A stretch of 64,000 bases of DNA from Sinobacterium norvegicum (GTDB lineage: Bacteria > Pseudomonadota > Gammaproteobacteria > Pseudomonadales > Sinobacteriaceae), in contig NZ_CAKLPX010000001.1 in assembly GCF_923077115.1 (NCBI RefSeq), positions 372,001 through 436,000 of the forward strand, written 5' to 3'. A model generated the notes under the pieces. The model searched no databases. It was not told the DNA's origin and was given only the letters and a program-made list of their open reading frames with translations. This document shows, in pieces, positions 55,193-62,883 of this stretch; within the stretch, counting starts at the first letter, position 1; every line of letters starts with the position of its first letter. The position numbers and the translations under genes are program-made.

Positions 55193-56508
55193 GTAGCCAA
55201 TTGCACTGGCAGCAGATAAAGCGTGCCTACCTTGCTAGAAAAGTGGTGTGGCTGATCTTTGGCCTTGTGATCTGTATTATCATTTGGGCATCTTTTTCAA
55301 AGCTAGATGAAGTTGTTATTGGCCAGGGTAAGGTCGTGCCCAGCAACTCTGTTCAACAAATACAAAGCTATGAAGGCGGCATTGTCGAACAAATTTTGGT
55401 TAATGGCGGCGAGGTTGTCAGCCAAGGTCAGATCTTGGTGATTTTAGATGACACACGTTTTCGCTCAAGTTTTCAAGAAGCCGAGCAGCAACGCATTAGT
55501 TTGCAGGTCAAAAAAGAACGACTGAAGGCAGAGTTAGAGTCAGTGATTGTAGGCAGCTACAACACTACTTGGCGTAACATTATTTCAGTAAAACATCAGA
55601 ACCTGCAAACCGAAATAGAAGACAGAGATGCTGTATATCAAGCACAGGCCAGTTATAACGAGCGACTCAGACAACTTCAGGCTCAGCTTCAGCTTGGCGG
55701 ACAGCGTATTGAGCAACAGGAAGAAGCGCTGAGTGAAAATCGCTCAATGATAGCAACTCTCGAACAGAGCTTGGCGCTGAATCAAAAAGAGCTTGAGTGG
55801 GTAACCGAGGCATTGAATACAGGCGCTATCGCTGAGATTGAATTACTGAAACTGCAACGTGAAGACGTTCGCATTCAGGGTGATATAAAAACAGCCTTAC
55901 TGGTCACGCGAAAATTAACCGCTGCCAAGGCTCAGGCTATTATTGAACGTCGTAACTACGCACTCGATTTCCGTACACGTGCACAAATAGAACTCGATGA
56001 CATTCGTTCACAACTGGCCCGATTGGCCGAAACTCAAACGGCTGTGGCCGAACAACTGGCCAGGACTACTATTCGCTCACCAATTGATGGCACAGTCAAA
56101 AATATTACTATTCGCTCTCTTGGCGGGGTATTAAAACCCGGCGAATCGATTATGGAGGTCGTACCAGCCGACGACAACCTGATCATCGAAGCCAAATTAT
56201 CGCCAAAAGATATCGCCTTTGTGAAAAAGGGGCTATCTTCAATAGTAAAGTTTTCGGCCTATGACTTTGTTATCTATGGTGGTTTAATAGGAAGGGTTGA
56301 ATATATTAGTGCAGATGCTCTGCAGGATGAAGAGGGGCAGCCCTATTACAGAGCACACATACTAACAGAGAGTAATCGTTTAAACGGCTACCCTATTATT
56401 CCGGGAATGCAGGCCGATGTGAATATTTTAACAGGCAAGAAAACAGTGATGAGTTACTGGTTAAAGCCTTTATTGAGAGCAAGAGCAGATGCTCTGAGAG
56501 AACAATAA
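55189..56508 (+). CDS. HlyD family type I secretion periplasmic adaptor (LapC-like)
   Basis: A 439-residue membrane fusion protein linking the ABC exporter to the outer-membrane channel. One N-terminal membrane helix (VVWLIFGLVICIIIWASF) precedes the first half of the lipoyl domain (KVVPSNSVQQIQSYEGGIVEQ), long coiled-coil hairpins (about 95-300), the second lipoyl half TTIRSPIDGTVKNI and a beta-barrel ending PGMQADVNILTGKKTV. ATG 55189 overlaps the transporter stop (ATGA) with a perfect AGGAGGT ribosome binding site inside the transporter gene. It is the second of the three export components. Confidence 0.95.
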   Translation: MSSQLHWQQIKRAYLARKVVWLIFGLVICIIIWASFSKLDEVVIGQGKVVPSNSVQQIQSYEGGIVEQILVNGGEVVSQGQILVILDDTRFRSSFQEAEQQRISLQVKKERLKAELESVIVGSYNTTWRNIISVKHQNLQTEIEDRDAVYQAQASYNERLRQLQAQLQLGGQRIEQQEEALSENRSMIATLEQSLALNQKELEWVTEALNTGAIAEIELLKLQREDVRIQGDIKTALLVTRKLTAAKAQAIIERRNYALDFRTRAQIELDDIRSQLARLAETQTAVAEQLARTTIRSPIDGTVKNITIRSLGGVLKPGESIMEVVPADDNLIIEAKLSPKDIAFVKKGLSSIVKFSAYDFVIYGGLIGRVEYISADALQDEEGQPYYRAHILTESNRLNGYPIIPGMQADVNILTGKKTVMSYWLKPLLRARADALREQ

Positions 56509-56522
56509 CAAAAGGAGTATGA

Positions 56523-57869
56523 ATGCGTAGTGTATTCTTTATTGGCGGCCTGCTATTAGCAAGCCAATCACTCAATGCTATAACCTTGGAGGAATCGGTG
56601 GCGGCGGCTATCGATACCAACCCTACGGTTAGTCAGCAGTATGCATTGTTCCAAGCATCGGTCAGCAAGACCGACAGTGCAGGCTACCGCTACAAGCCAC
56701 AAGTAACTCTTAATGCAGGGATTGGTTATGAAGAAACGTATTATCAAAACGGTGAAAAGCTAAGTCGCCGCAACGATGATCAGTTAGAAAATCCCAATCA
56801 TGATCTAACACGTAAAGAGCTCAGTCTGACCGTCTCTCAAATGTTATTTGATGGTTTTGAGACCAGCTATAATGTTGATCGCTTATCTTCTGAGGCAGAG
56901 GCAGACCGCCTCTCTTTGATCGCCTCGGCTGAGAATATCGCCCTCGAAGTCACTGATCTTTATATCCAATTACTAAAGGCCAAGGCTGTTATTGAATTGG
57001 CTGATAAGAATGTTGCAGACCATGAGGCGGTATATAACGATATTGTTGTGCGTGCCAATAAGGGACTGAGCAGCCAATCTGACTTGGCTCAAATCAGTGC
57101 GCGGGTTGCGTCCTCTAAGGCTTCTTTGGTTGCCTCTAAGAATAATTATTTTGACCTTCGCGCGCAGTACTTCACACTTGTTGGTCAGCCAGCTGATGAC
57201 CTTATTTCGCCAATGCCTGATCGCAATCTTATGCCCAGTAGTTTATCTGCAGCACTCACCGATGCTCGTAAGCAACACCCTCAGATACAATCAGCAATCT
57301 CAGATCTTGAAGCCGCTCAAAAACAGTTTAACGGTAGTAAAAGTGACTATTACCCCGAGGTTTCACTTGAGCTTACTGCTAATAAAAATGACGATATTTC
57401 AGGCATCCCCGGTCGTGATGAAGATGCCCGTATCATGCTAAACCTCAGTTACGATCTGTACGATGGCGGCCGGCGTGAAAATGATATCAAGGCTGCAGGC
57501 TGGTATTACGAACAAGCTTTTGGCATTAGGCAGAATACGGAAAGGCAGGTGATTGAAGGTATGAAGCTTGCCTGGTATGCCCGAGAAAATCTCATTTTAC
57601 AACAACAACTACTTGAGCAAAATGTCGATGCTGCGAAAATTGCAGAGGCAGGATATCAACAACAATTCAGCATTGGTCGCCGAAGCTTACTCGATGTATT
57701 AGATGCCAAAATTGAAGTGTTTGTTGCCCGAAAAAACTATCTCTCAGCCTTTTATGATCGTACCTATGCTGAATATCGCATAGCCAATGCAATGGGCTTG
57801 TTAATCTATGCCCTACGGATTGAATACCCCGAACAATGGCAGACCGACGAGGAGTCAAACCGTGGCTAA
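56523..57869 (+). CDS. TolC family outer-membrane channel of the type I system
   Basis: A 448-residue outer-membrane efflux protein. A signal peptide (FFIGGLLLASQSLNA) is cleaved before ITLEESV. Two structural repeats of the TolC fold are visible; each has the pattern beginning TLEESVAAAIDTNPTVSQQ, and the second contains DARKQHPQIQSAISDLEAAQ followed by KSDYYPEVSLELTANKND, while SIGRRSLLDVLDAKIEVFVAR is the conserved C-terminal helix. ATG 56523 has AAAGGAG at ideal spacing. It is the third export component; its stop overlaps the next gene's GTG by eight bases. Confidence 0.93.
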   Translation: MRSVFFIGGLLLASQSLNAITLEESVAAAIDTNPTVSQQYALFQASVSKTDSAGYRYKPQVTLNAGIGYEETYYQNGEKLSRRNDDQLENPNHDLTRKELSLTVSQMLFDGFETSYNVDRLSSEAEADRLSLIASAENIALEVTDLYIQLLKAKAVIELADKNVADHEAVYNDIVVRANKGLSSQSDLAQISARVASSKASLVASKNNYFDLRAQYFTLVGQPADDLISPMPDRNLMPSSLSAALTDARKQHPQIQSAISDLEAAQKQFNGSKSDYYPEVSLELTANKNDDISGIPGRDEDARIMLNLSYDLYDGGRRENDIKAAGWYYEQAFGIRQNTERQVIEGMKLAWYARENLILQQQLLEQNVDAAKIAEAGYQQQFSIGRRSLLDVLDAKIEVFVARKNYLSAFYDRTYAEYRIANAMGLLIYALRIEYPEQWQTDEESNRG

Positions 57870-58479
57870 ATCACTGACCATTAAGGCTGTCACTATCGCT
57901 ATTTTAACCAGCACCCTGCTTGTGATTGGTTGTCAGCATACACCAGAGAACAAGACTGACCGCTTACAATATGCAGACCTACGCGACAGCGATCAAGATG
58001 GTGTGGTGAACCAACGCGATATATGTAATAACAGCCCACGAATGTCTGAGGTCGACAATGAGGGGTGTTCTGATTATCAACGGGTGGCAACAGTCACCGA
58101 CTATACCATCGAGTTTGGCTTCGACCGCTCTGACATACGCAGCGATCAATACAATGTATTGCAAGCCATTGTTCAAAAAATGTCTGCTGATACAAACACC
58201 AACGTTTTGTTGTTAGGCGACACCTCTGCTGAGGGGAGTTTAGAATACAATGATAAATTGGCGAGACGCCGAGCCCATACGATTACACAAGAATTGACCA
58301 ACAACGGTATCGATCCAGATCGGGTAAAGGAATATTATTTTACTGAGAACGTTGAAATAGTAAAAGAAACACTTAAGACTCGTCAGCGACGCACGGTGGC
58401 TTTGGTTTACAGCAACAGTTTAGCCCCTGTGGATGCTTGGAATATTTACAGTACGGATAATAAAAACGAGGTCAAATAA
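57862..58479 (+). CDS. OmpA-family lipoprotein with thrombospondin type 3-like calcium motif
   Basis: A 205-residue lipoprotein (lipobox LVIGC, Cys about residue 24). After the anchor comes a short calcium-binding type segment DSDQDGVVNQRDICNNSP...DNEGC, like a thrombospondin type 3 repeat, then an OmpA C-terminal domain (TIEFGFDRSDIRSDQYNVL and NDKLARRRAHTITQELTNNG) that usually binds peptidoglycan. I chose GTG 57862, which has GAGGAG upstream and overlaps the TolC stop; an earlier in-frame ATG would lie deep inside the TolC gene. Its place in the adhesin operon suggests a cell-wall anchoring or gating role, which is inference. Confidence 0.87.
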   Translation: MAKSLTIKAVTIAILTSTLLVIGCQHTPENKTDRLQYADLRDSDQDGVVNQRDICNNSPRMSEVDNEGCSDYQRVATVTDYTIEFGFDRSDIRSDQYNVLQAIVQKMSADTNTNVLLLGDTSAEGSLEYNDKLARRRAHTITQELTNNGIDPDRVKEYYFTENVEIVKETLKTRQRRTVALVYSNSLAPVDAWNIYSTDNKNEVK

Positions 58480-59450
58480 TGACATTTATTAGAACAGCGC
58501 TGTTATTGATTACCTCTGTCATCATCACCAGCTGCTCCTCTGTCGAACCGACTACTGATACCGAAACAGAGGATAGCTCGATAGTCTTTGCGGCAGATAT
58601 CGGCTCTATCGCGCTGATGACAAAGCTTACCGAGGCGTATTTAAAGGATAAATCTCATTACAGCATTCTTGTAGTTGATGAAACAAATGTGCCGGCGGCT
58701 ATGCTGAATGGAAGTGCACAGCTGGGTATTATGGATCGTCGCTGGAATGACGACGAGGTTGGTAAATTTACAGCAACTTATGGACGCAAACCGGTAGCCG
58801 CAATCGTTACAGCTTACGCCATGGCAATTTATGTCAACGAAGTCAACCCGATTGACGCCATCTCTGTCGAAGACTTTATTGCCATTTATGGCAAAGATCG
58901 TCCCTGCGGAATTGACGCCATCAGTCACTGGAGTCAACTCAATCCCAATGATGAATATGACAACGATACGATCGCTGCGATCAACTTTAGTTCTGACAAA
59001 CGTATTTATTCCTATCTGCAAGAGCATGTCTTCTGTCGAGGCTCGTTTTCAGACCAACTGACTACTGTTGATGATTTTGATGCAATGCGAAGTGGTATTG
59101 AGAGCAACGATAATACATTGGGTTATGGCCGTATCAACGCTCAGTCGGATAGCTTGAAACGATTAAAAATAAATACTGAACTGGGCAAGGTGAAATTAAC
59201 CCGCTCCTATGCCTTATCGGGACGCTACCCGCTGTCGCAAGTCTATTACATCTATCTTAATCTCGCCGACAGCAATCATAGTGCAGCAGATATGCGTAAC
59301 CAAATTGCCTTTGTTAATTTTATTGTCTCAGAAGCTGGACAAGACATTGTGCACAATGAGGGCTTTGTCACCCTGCCACAATCGATTATCGATGAGACAA
59401 GAGTGACTCTGGGTCTACAACCGGCAACAGTAACCGGTGGCTATCGCTAG
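58479..59450 (+). CDS. PstS-like substrate-binding lipoprotein in the adhesin operon
   Basis: A 323-residue lipoprotein (lipobox VIITSC, Cys about 19) of the phosphate-binding-like SBP class. Family-like segments are ETNVPAAMLNGSAQLGIMDR, AIVTAYAMAIYVNEVNPIDAI followed by SVEDFIAIYGKDRP, and ALSGRYPLSQVYYIYLNL then FVNFIVSEAGQDIV. No PstC/A/B genes are near, so it is unlikely to be part of a phosphate importer; it may sense or bind a ligand, or act structurally at the surface. ATG 58479 overlaps the stop of the OmpA-family gene by one base (TAATG), so it is the last cistron of the adhesin operon. Phosphate binding itself is unproven. Confidence 0.83.
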   Translation: MTFIRTALLLITSVIITSCSSVEPTTDTETEDSSIVFAADIGSIALMTKLTEAYLKDKSHYSILVVDETNVPAAMLNGSAQLGIMDRRWNDDEVGKFTATYGRKPVAAIVTAYAMAIYVNEVNPIDAISVEDFIAIYGKDRPCGIDAISHWSQLNPNDEYDNDTIAAINFSSDKRIYSYLQEHVFCRGSFSDQLTTVDDFDAMRSGIESNDNTLGYGRINAQSDSLKRLKINTELGKVKLTRSYALSGRYPLSQVYYIYLNLADSNHSAADMRNQIAFVNFIVSEAGQDIVHNEGFVTLPQSIIDETRVTLGLQPATVTGGYR

Positions 59451-59453
59451 AGT

Positions 59454-60182
59454 TTATAACCGCGATAAAAACCGTTGAGTGCGGGGATCTTGTGGCTTGT
59501 CGAAAACGGCCTCAGGAGTCCCCTGTTCGACTATTTCGCCCCCTTCCATGTAGATAATTCGGCTGGCAATATCACGGGCAAAAGCCATTTCATGGGTGGT
59601 GATCAACATGGTTGTTTTTTGATCCGCCAGTTGCTTGATCAGAGCCATCACCTCCCCTGTTATCTCAGGGTCGAGCGCTGAGGTTGGCTCATCCATGACA
59701 ATAATATCTGCATTTTGAGCCATCGCACGACCTATACCCACGCGTTGTTGCTGACCACCTGATAACTGAGACGGCCAGGCATCTGCCCGTTCGCTCAAGC
59801 CAATACTGTCAAGTGTCCGTCTAGCAATGATATCAGCCTGTTGCTGGCTCATTCCCTGAACATGTATTAAGCCTTCAGTTATATTTTGTAGGGCAGTCTT
59901 GTTGGCAAATAAACCGTAATTTTGAAACACAAATGCTATATGCTTGCGTAGGTTTACCAATTCCTTTTGCTTAACATTTTCAGCATTGACAGAGATATCG
60001 TTAACCGAAATAACACCACGTTCAGCCTGCTCAAGAAAATTAACACAGCGAAGTAATGTTGATTTACCGGTTCCAGAGCTGCCGATAACAACAACAACCT
60101 CACCAACCGCAATATCGAGATCGATATTATTTAAAACAGTTGTACCGTTAAAACTCTTGTGTAATCCACGAATATTAATCAA
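59454..60182 (-). CDS. Polar amino acid ABC transporter ATP-binding protein
   Basis: A 242-residue ATPase of the GlnQ/TcyN group. Walker A is GSSGTGKSTLLRC, Q-loop FVFQNYGLFANKTALQN, signature LSGGQQQRVGIGRAMA, Walker B IIVMDEPTSALDPE and the H-loop MLITTHEMAFARD. I chose the TTG at 60182, which directly follows the permease stop with GAGG upstream; an earlier TTG at 60212 would overlap the permease gene more deeply. It is the last gene of a three-gene importer and ends four bases from the convergent PstS-like gene. Confidence 0.92.
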   Translation of the reverse strand: MINIRGLHKSFNGTTVLNNIDLDIAVGEVVVVIGSSGTGKSTLLRCVNFLEQAERGVISVNDISVNAENVKQKELVNLRKHIAFVFQNYGLFANKTALQNITEGLIHVQGMSQQQADIIARRTLDSIGLSERADAWPSQLSGGQQQRVGIGRAMAQNADIIVMDEPTSALDPEITGEVMALIKQLADQKTTMLITTHEMAFARDIASRIIYMEGGEIVEQGTPEAVFDKPQDPRTQRFLSRL

Positions 60183-60183
60183 C

Positions 60184-60849
60184 TCAGTAAGCCTCGTTGA
60201 GTTTTCGTTCAATAACCAGTTGTAACCGACCTAAAATGATAACGATAATCCAATAAAGACAAGCCACCAGCAAGAAACTCTCGAAGAATTTAAAGCTGCT
60301 TGCGGCCTCCATCTGTGCCTTGGCCATTATTTCAGCAACCCCTAGCGTAAAGGCTAAGGAGGTACTTTTTAGTAGATCGATAGTGTTATTCATTAATGGT
60401 GGTAAGGCACTGCGTGCGGCCTGGGGCAGAATGATTCGCGCCATTGCCTGATGCTTACTCATACCGATACTAATAGCAGCTTCCATCTGACTCTTATGGA
60501 CGCTGATGATGGCACCACGCATGCTTTCCGCCATGTAGGCAGAGAAATGCAGGCTCAGGGCAATGGTTGCCGCTGAGAATGCATCAAGACCTTTTAAAAC
60601 AGGGAAGAACTGTGGCAGGCCATAGTAGAGCAAAAACATTTGTACCAGCAATGGTGTGCCGCGGAAAAAAGACAGGAAGGCATCACTGACTGCGCTGAAG
60701 AAAGCCAGTTTGTAAACCTTAATCAGAGCTATGCTCAGCCCTATAATCAGTGCCGCGGCTGTTGCTATTGCCGCCATAGATAATGTTACCGGCAGGTATT
60801 TACTGACCACCGGCAACAACTGCCACAAGTAGGCAATATCAAAATCCAT
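60184..60849 (-). CDS. Polar amino acid ABC transporter permease
   Basis: A 221-residue inner-membrane permease of the HisM/GlnP type with about five helices. Family marks are YLPVTLSMAAIATAAALIIG near the start, FRGTPLLVQMFLLYYGLPQ, the EAA motif EAAISIGMSKHQAMARIILPQA and LLKSTSLAFTLGVAEIM. ATG 60849 overlaps the stop of the binding protein (TAATG). One permease gene suggests a homodimeric channel. Confidence 0.92.
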   Translation of the reverse strand: MDFDIAYLWQLLPVVSKYLPVTLSMAAIATAAALIIGLSIALIKVYKLAFFSAVSDAFLSFFRGTPLLVQMFLLYYGLPQFFPVLKGLDAFSAATIALSLHFSAYMAESMRGAIISVHKSQMEAAISIGMSKHQAMARIILPQAARSALPPLMNNTIDLLKSTSLAFTLGVAEIMAKAQMEAASSFKFFESFLLVACLYWIIVIILGRLQLVIERKLNEAY

Positions 60850-61631
60850 TATTGAGCGTCATCAGCCGTGGTAATATCAGTATGAAACCATTTCATTGAC
60901 AGTGCCGTCAGTGTGCCGTTTTGTCGCAATACAGCAAGGGCCTTATTGACCTCATCACGGGTCTCTGCACCCTGCTCTGTCTTGGCAAATGGAAAGGCAT
61001 TAGCGATAACCTCAAAGGGGCTTCCTGTTACCTTTAAAGGGTGACCCGATTCTTCGATTAACGCGACAGCTGATGTTCTATCCATGACAAAGGCATCGCT
61101 TCGTCCCAGGATAACATCCTGTTCAATACCAATATCGTAAGTAACAACATTGATACACTTTTCAGTATCTAGCGCCATCAGTAACTGGGCAAAATTTGAG
61201 CCGGCATTCACAGCGACCTTCTTGCCACAGAGATCGTCGACAGAATGAATATCATTATTATCCTTATGGACCACTAATTGAGCACCGGTGTAAACATAAG
61301 GTGTGGCAAAATAATACTGCTCTGTGCGTTCATCGGTAACCGTGATTTGGTTAGATATCGTGTCTATCTTGCCAGCTTGTAGCATGCCAAATAAACCAGA
61401 GAAATTGGTTTGTTTAAACTCTACTGTTTTACCCATCTCGCTGGCTAAGGCGCGCCACAGGTCTACTTCAAAACCTTGTAACTCATCATTTTTACTAAAG
61501 GTAAAAGGAAAATAAGTACCCGACATGCCTACGGAGATTACATTGCTATCAGCCGATTCTTTACTCTTTTCGGTACAGCCGGCAACCATTAATAAAGCAG
61601 CGACAAAGCCGCCTATAATGATATTTCTCAT
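60849..61631 (-). CDS. Amino acid ABC transporter substrate-binding lipoprotein, possibly cystine
   Basis: A 260-residue binding protein (SBP family 3). The N-terminus MRNIIIGGFVAALLMVAGC has a lipobox, so it is membrane-anchored. Segments such as GTYFPFTFSKNDELQGFEVDL, FSGLFGMLQAGKIDTISNQI and TDERTEQYYFATPYVYTG resemble the cystine-binding group (FliY/TcyJ), but specificity is inference. ATG 61631 follows GGAGAAG. It is the first gene of the importer, and a 15-bp palindrome lies about 70 bases upstream. Confidence 0.9.
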   Translation of the reverse strand: MRNIIIGGFVAALLMVAGCTEKSKESADSNVISVGMSGTYFPFTFSKNDELQGFEVDLWRALASEMGKTVEFKQTNFSGLFGMLQAGKIDTISNQITVTDERTEQYYFATPYVYTGAQLVVHKDNNDIHSVDDLCGKKVAVNAGSNFAQLLMALDTEKCINVVTYDIGIEQDVILGRSDAFVMDRTSAVALIEESGHPLKVTGSPFEVIANAFPFAKTEQGAETRDEVNKALAVLRQNGTLTALSMKWFHTDITTADDAQ

Positions 61632-61700
61632 TACTACTTCTCCATAAACCAGTGTTATGTCATTGTTAAAAGGGCGCTAAATTTATAGCATTTCAATACG

Positions 61701-61715
61701 TTGATAAAGTATCAA
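61701..61715. promoter_or_regulatory. Palindrome TTGATA-AAG-TATCAA between divergent genes
   Basis: A perfect 6-bp inverted repeat with a three-base centre lies in the 195-base gap between the amino acid importer and the thioredoxin-like gene. Size and place fit a dimeric repressor site for one or both genes. Regulator unknown. Confidence 0.4.
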
Positions 61716-61826
61716 AAACGAATATTGTTAGAACATTATTGTCTAAGTCTATACCCCCAGACAAAGATTGATTTACATCATTAGTTATCGCAATTTCAGT
61801 CACTTAAAAATACAGAGCAGCCGAAT

Positions 61827-62207
61827 ATGTCAGAACATTCCAACCTAATCAGTCTAGGCGATATTCAGCAGCTTGTGGGTAATGAGCAAACTTTTGTCCT
61901 TAATATTATCGCCGCCTGGTGCTCAGATTGTACAGAGCGGCAAGCACCACTTTTCAATGCCTTTACAGAACTGTTAGCTGAACAGGGTATTACGGTGTAT
62001 CAATTATTAGCTCAACAGCAAAAGAATCAGTTTATTGATGATGAGATTGCCGCCTTTGTCGACTCTGTTGGCGGCCATGGTTTCCCCCGGACAGTCTATT
62101 TCAGTCGTGGCCTGTCAACGGCGCTGAATGAAATAGAGCTGATCACCAGCGATCTACTGCATGACTATTCGGATAAGATTGTCTCTGTCCATGAAAAAAC
62201 TAACTGA
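61827..62207 (+). CDS. Thioredoxin-like protein with a WCSDC active site
   Basis: A 126-residue single-domain thioredoxin fold. The redox motif is AAWCSDCTERQAP (residues about 31-36; the usual thioredoxin has WCGPC), and the cis-proline region is seen in GGHGFPRTVYFSRG. There is no signal peptide, so it is cytoplasmic. Ser-Asp between the cysteines suggests a redox potential or partner different from classical TrxA. ATG 61827 has only a weak ribosome binding site. Its last bases overlap the convergent exonuclease gene by eight bases. It is divergent from the possible cystine importer, a suggestive but unproven thiol connection. Confidence 0.75.
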   Translation: MSEHSNLISLGDIQQLVGNEQTFVLNIIAAWCSDCTERQAPLFNAFTELLAEQGITVYQLLAQQQKNQFIDDEIAAFVDSVGGHGFPRTVYFSRGLSTALNEIELITSDLLHDYSDKIVSVHEKTN

Positions 62208-62883
62208 CTATATAGCGCAGCGGTGTCTGCTGCTTTTTTCCTGAAAACTGCGCCAATAGTAATTCGGCTGTGGCCAGTGCATCGATGCAGGCATTATGCT
62301 CAGTATAGCTGGGTAGATGATATCGTTGTCTGCAGCTAGCCAAAGTAAGCTGGTCAAATTTGATTAACTCATGCTGTTTCGATAATCGCAGTTTCTCAAT
62401 CAGTAAGGTGTCGGCAACAGCGGCTATAAATGGCAGATCAAACAAATGATGAGATATATTATTTAAAAAGCCAAGGTCTAATGCCGCGTGATGGAAAACA
62501 ATAACCCGCCCGGTCGCAGCAATCATCAAGGCTTGGTAAGCTTGTTCAATGGTTACCCCTGCCACAAGATCAATATCTCGTAGTTGATGAATGGTGGCGC
62601 TATTACCCACACCACGCGAGTTATTAATCAGGCAATGAAATGATTTATCGTGTTTGATAGCGCCTTTATCAACCATTACCCAACCGATGCTAATTATCTC
62701 TCCACTCACCTCTAACGAGGTCGTTTCAAGGTCTACGATAATAAAATTAGTTTGGCAGAATGACTGACTTAATGATAACGGTATTGCCTGAAGGTAGTTT
62801 TGTAAGAATGCTGTCTGTTTAACACGGGGGCGGGATAGGTATTTTCTTTGACGGTACCGAAGCAACCAATGTTTTAAAATCAC
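62200..62883 (-). CDS. DnaQ-family 3'-5' exonuclease
   Basis: A 227-residue DEDDh exonuclease. Exo I is IIVDLETTSLEVSGEIISIG, Exo II VIVFHHAALDLGFL and Exo III TEHNACIDALATAELLL. The basic N-terminal tail (LKHWLLRYRQRKYLSRPRVK) is typical of a proteobacterial subgroup encoded beside DUF294 proteins. The start is a GTG at 62883 overlapping the upstream stop (TAGTG), so translation is coupled. It is distinct from the replicative dnaQ at 35.7 kb. Likely nucleic-acid processing or repair; exact substrate unknown. Confidence 0.88.
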   Translation of the reverse strand: MILKHWLLRYRQRKYLSRPRVKQTAFLQNYLQAIPLSLSQSFCQTNFIIVDLETTSLEVSGEIISIGWVMVDKGAIKHDKSFHCLINNSRGVGNSATIHQLRDIDLVAGVTIEQAYQALMIAATGRVIVFHHAALDLGFLNNISHHLFDLPFIAAVADTLLIEKLRLSKQHELIKFDQLTLASCRQRYHLPSYTEHNACIDALATAELLLAQFSGKKQQTPLRYIVS

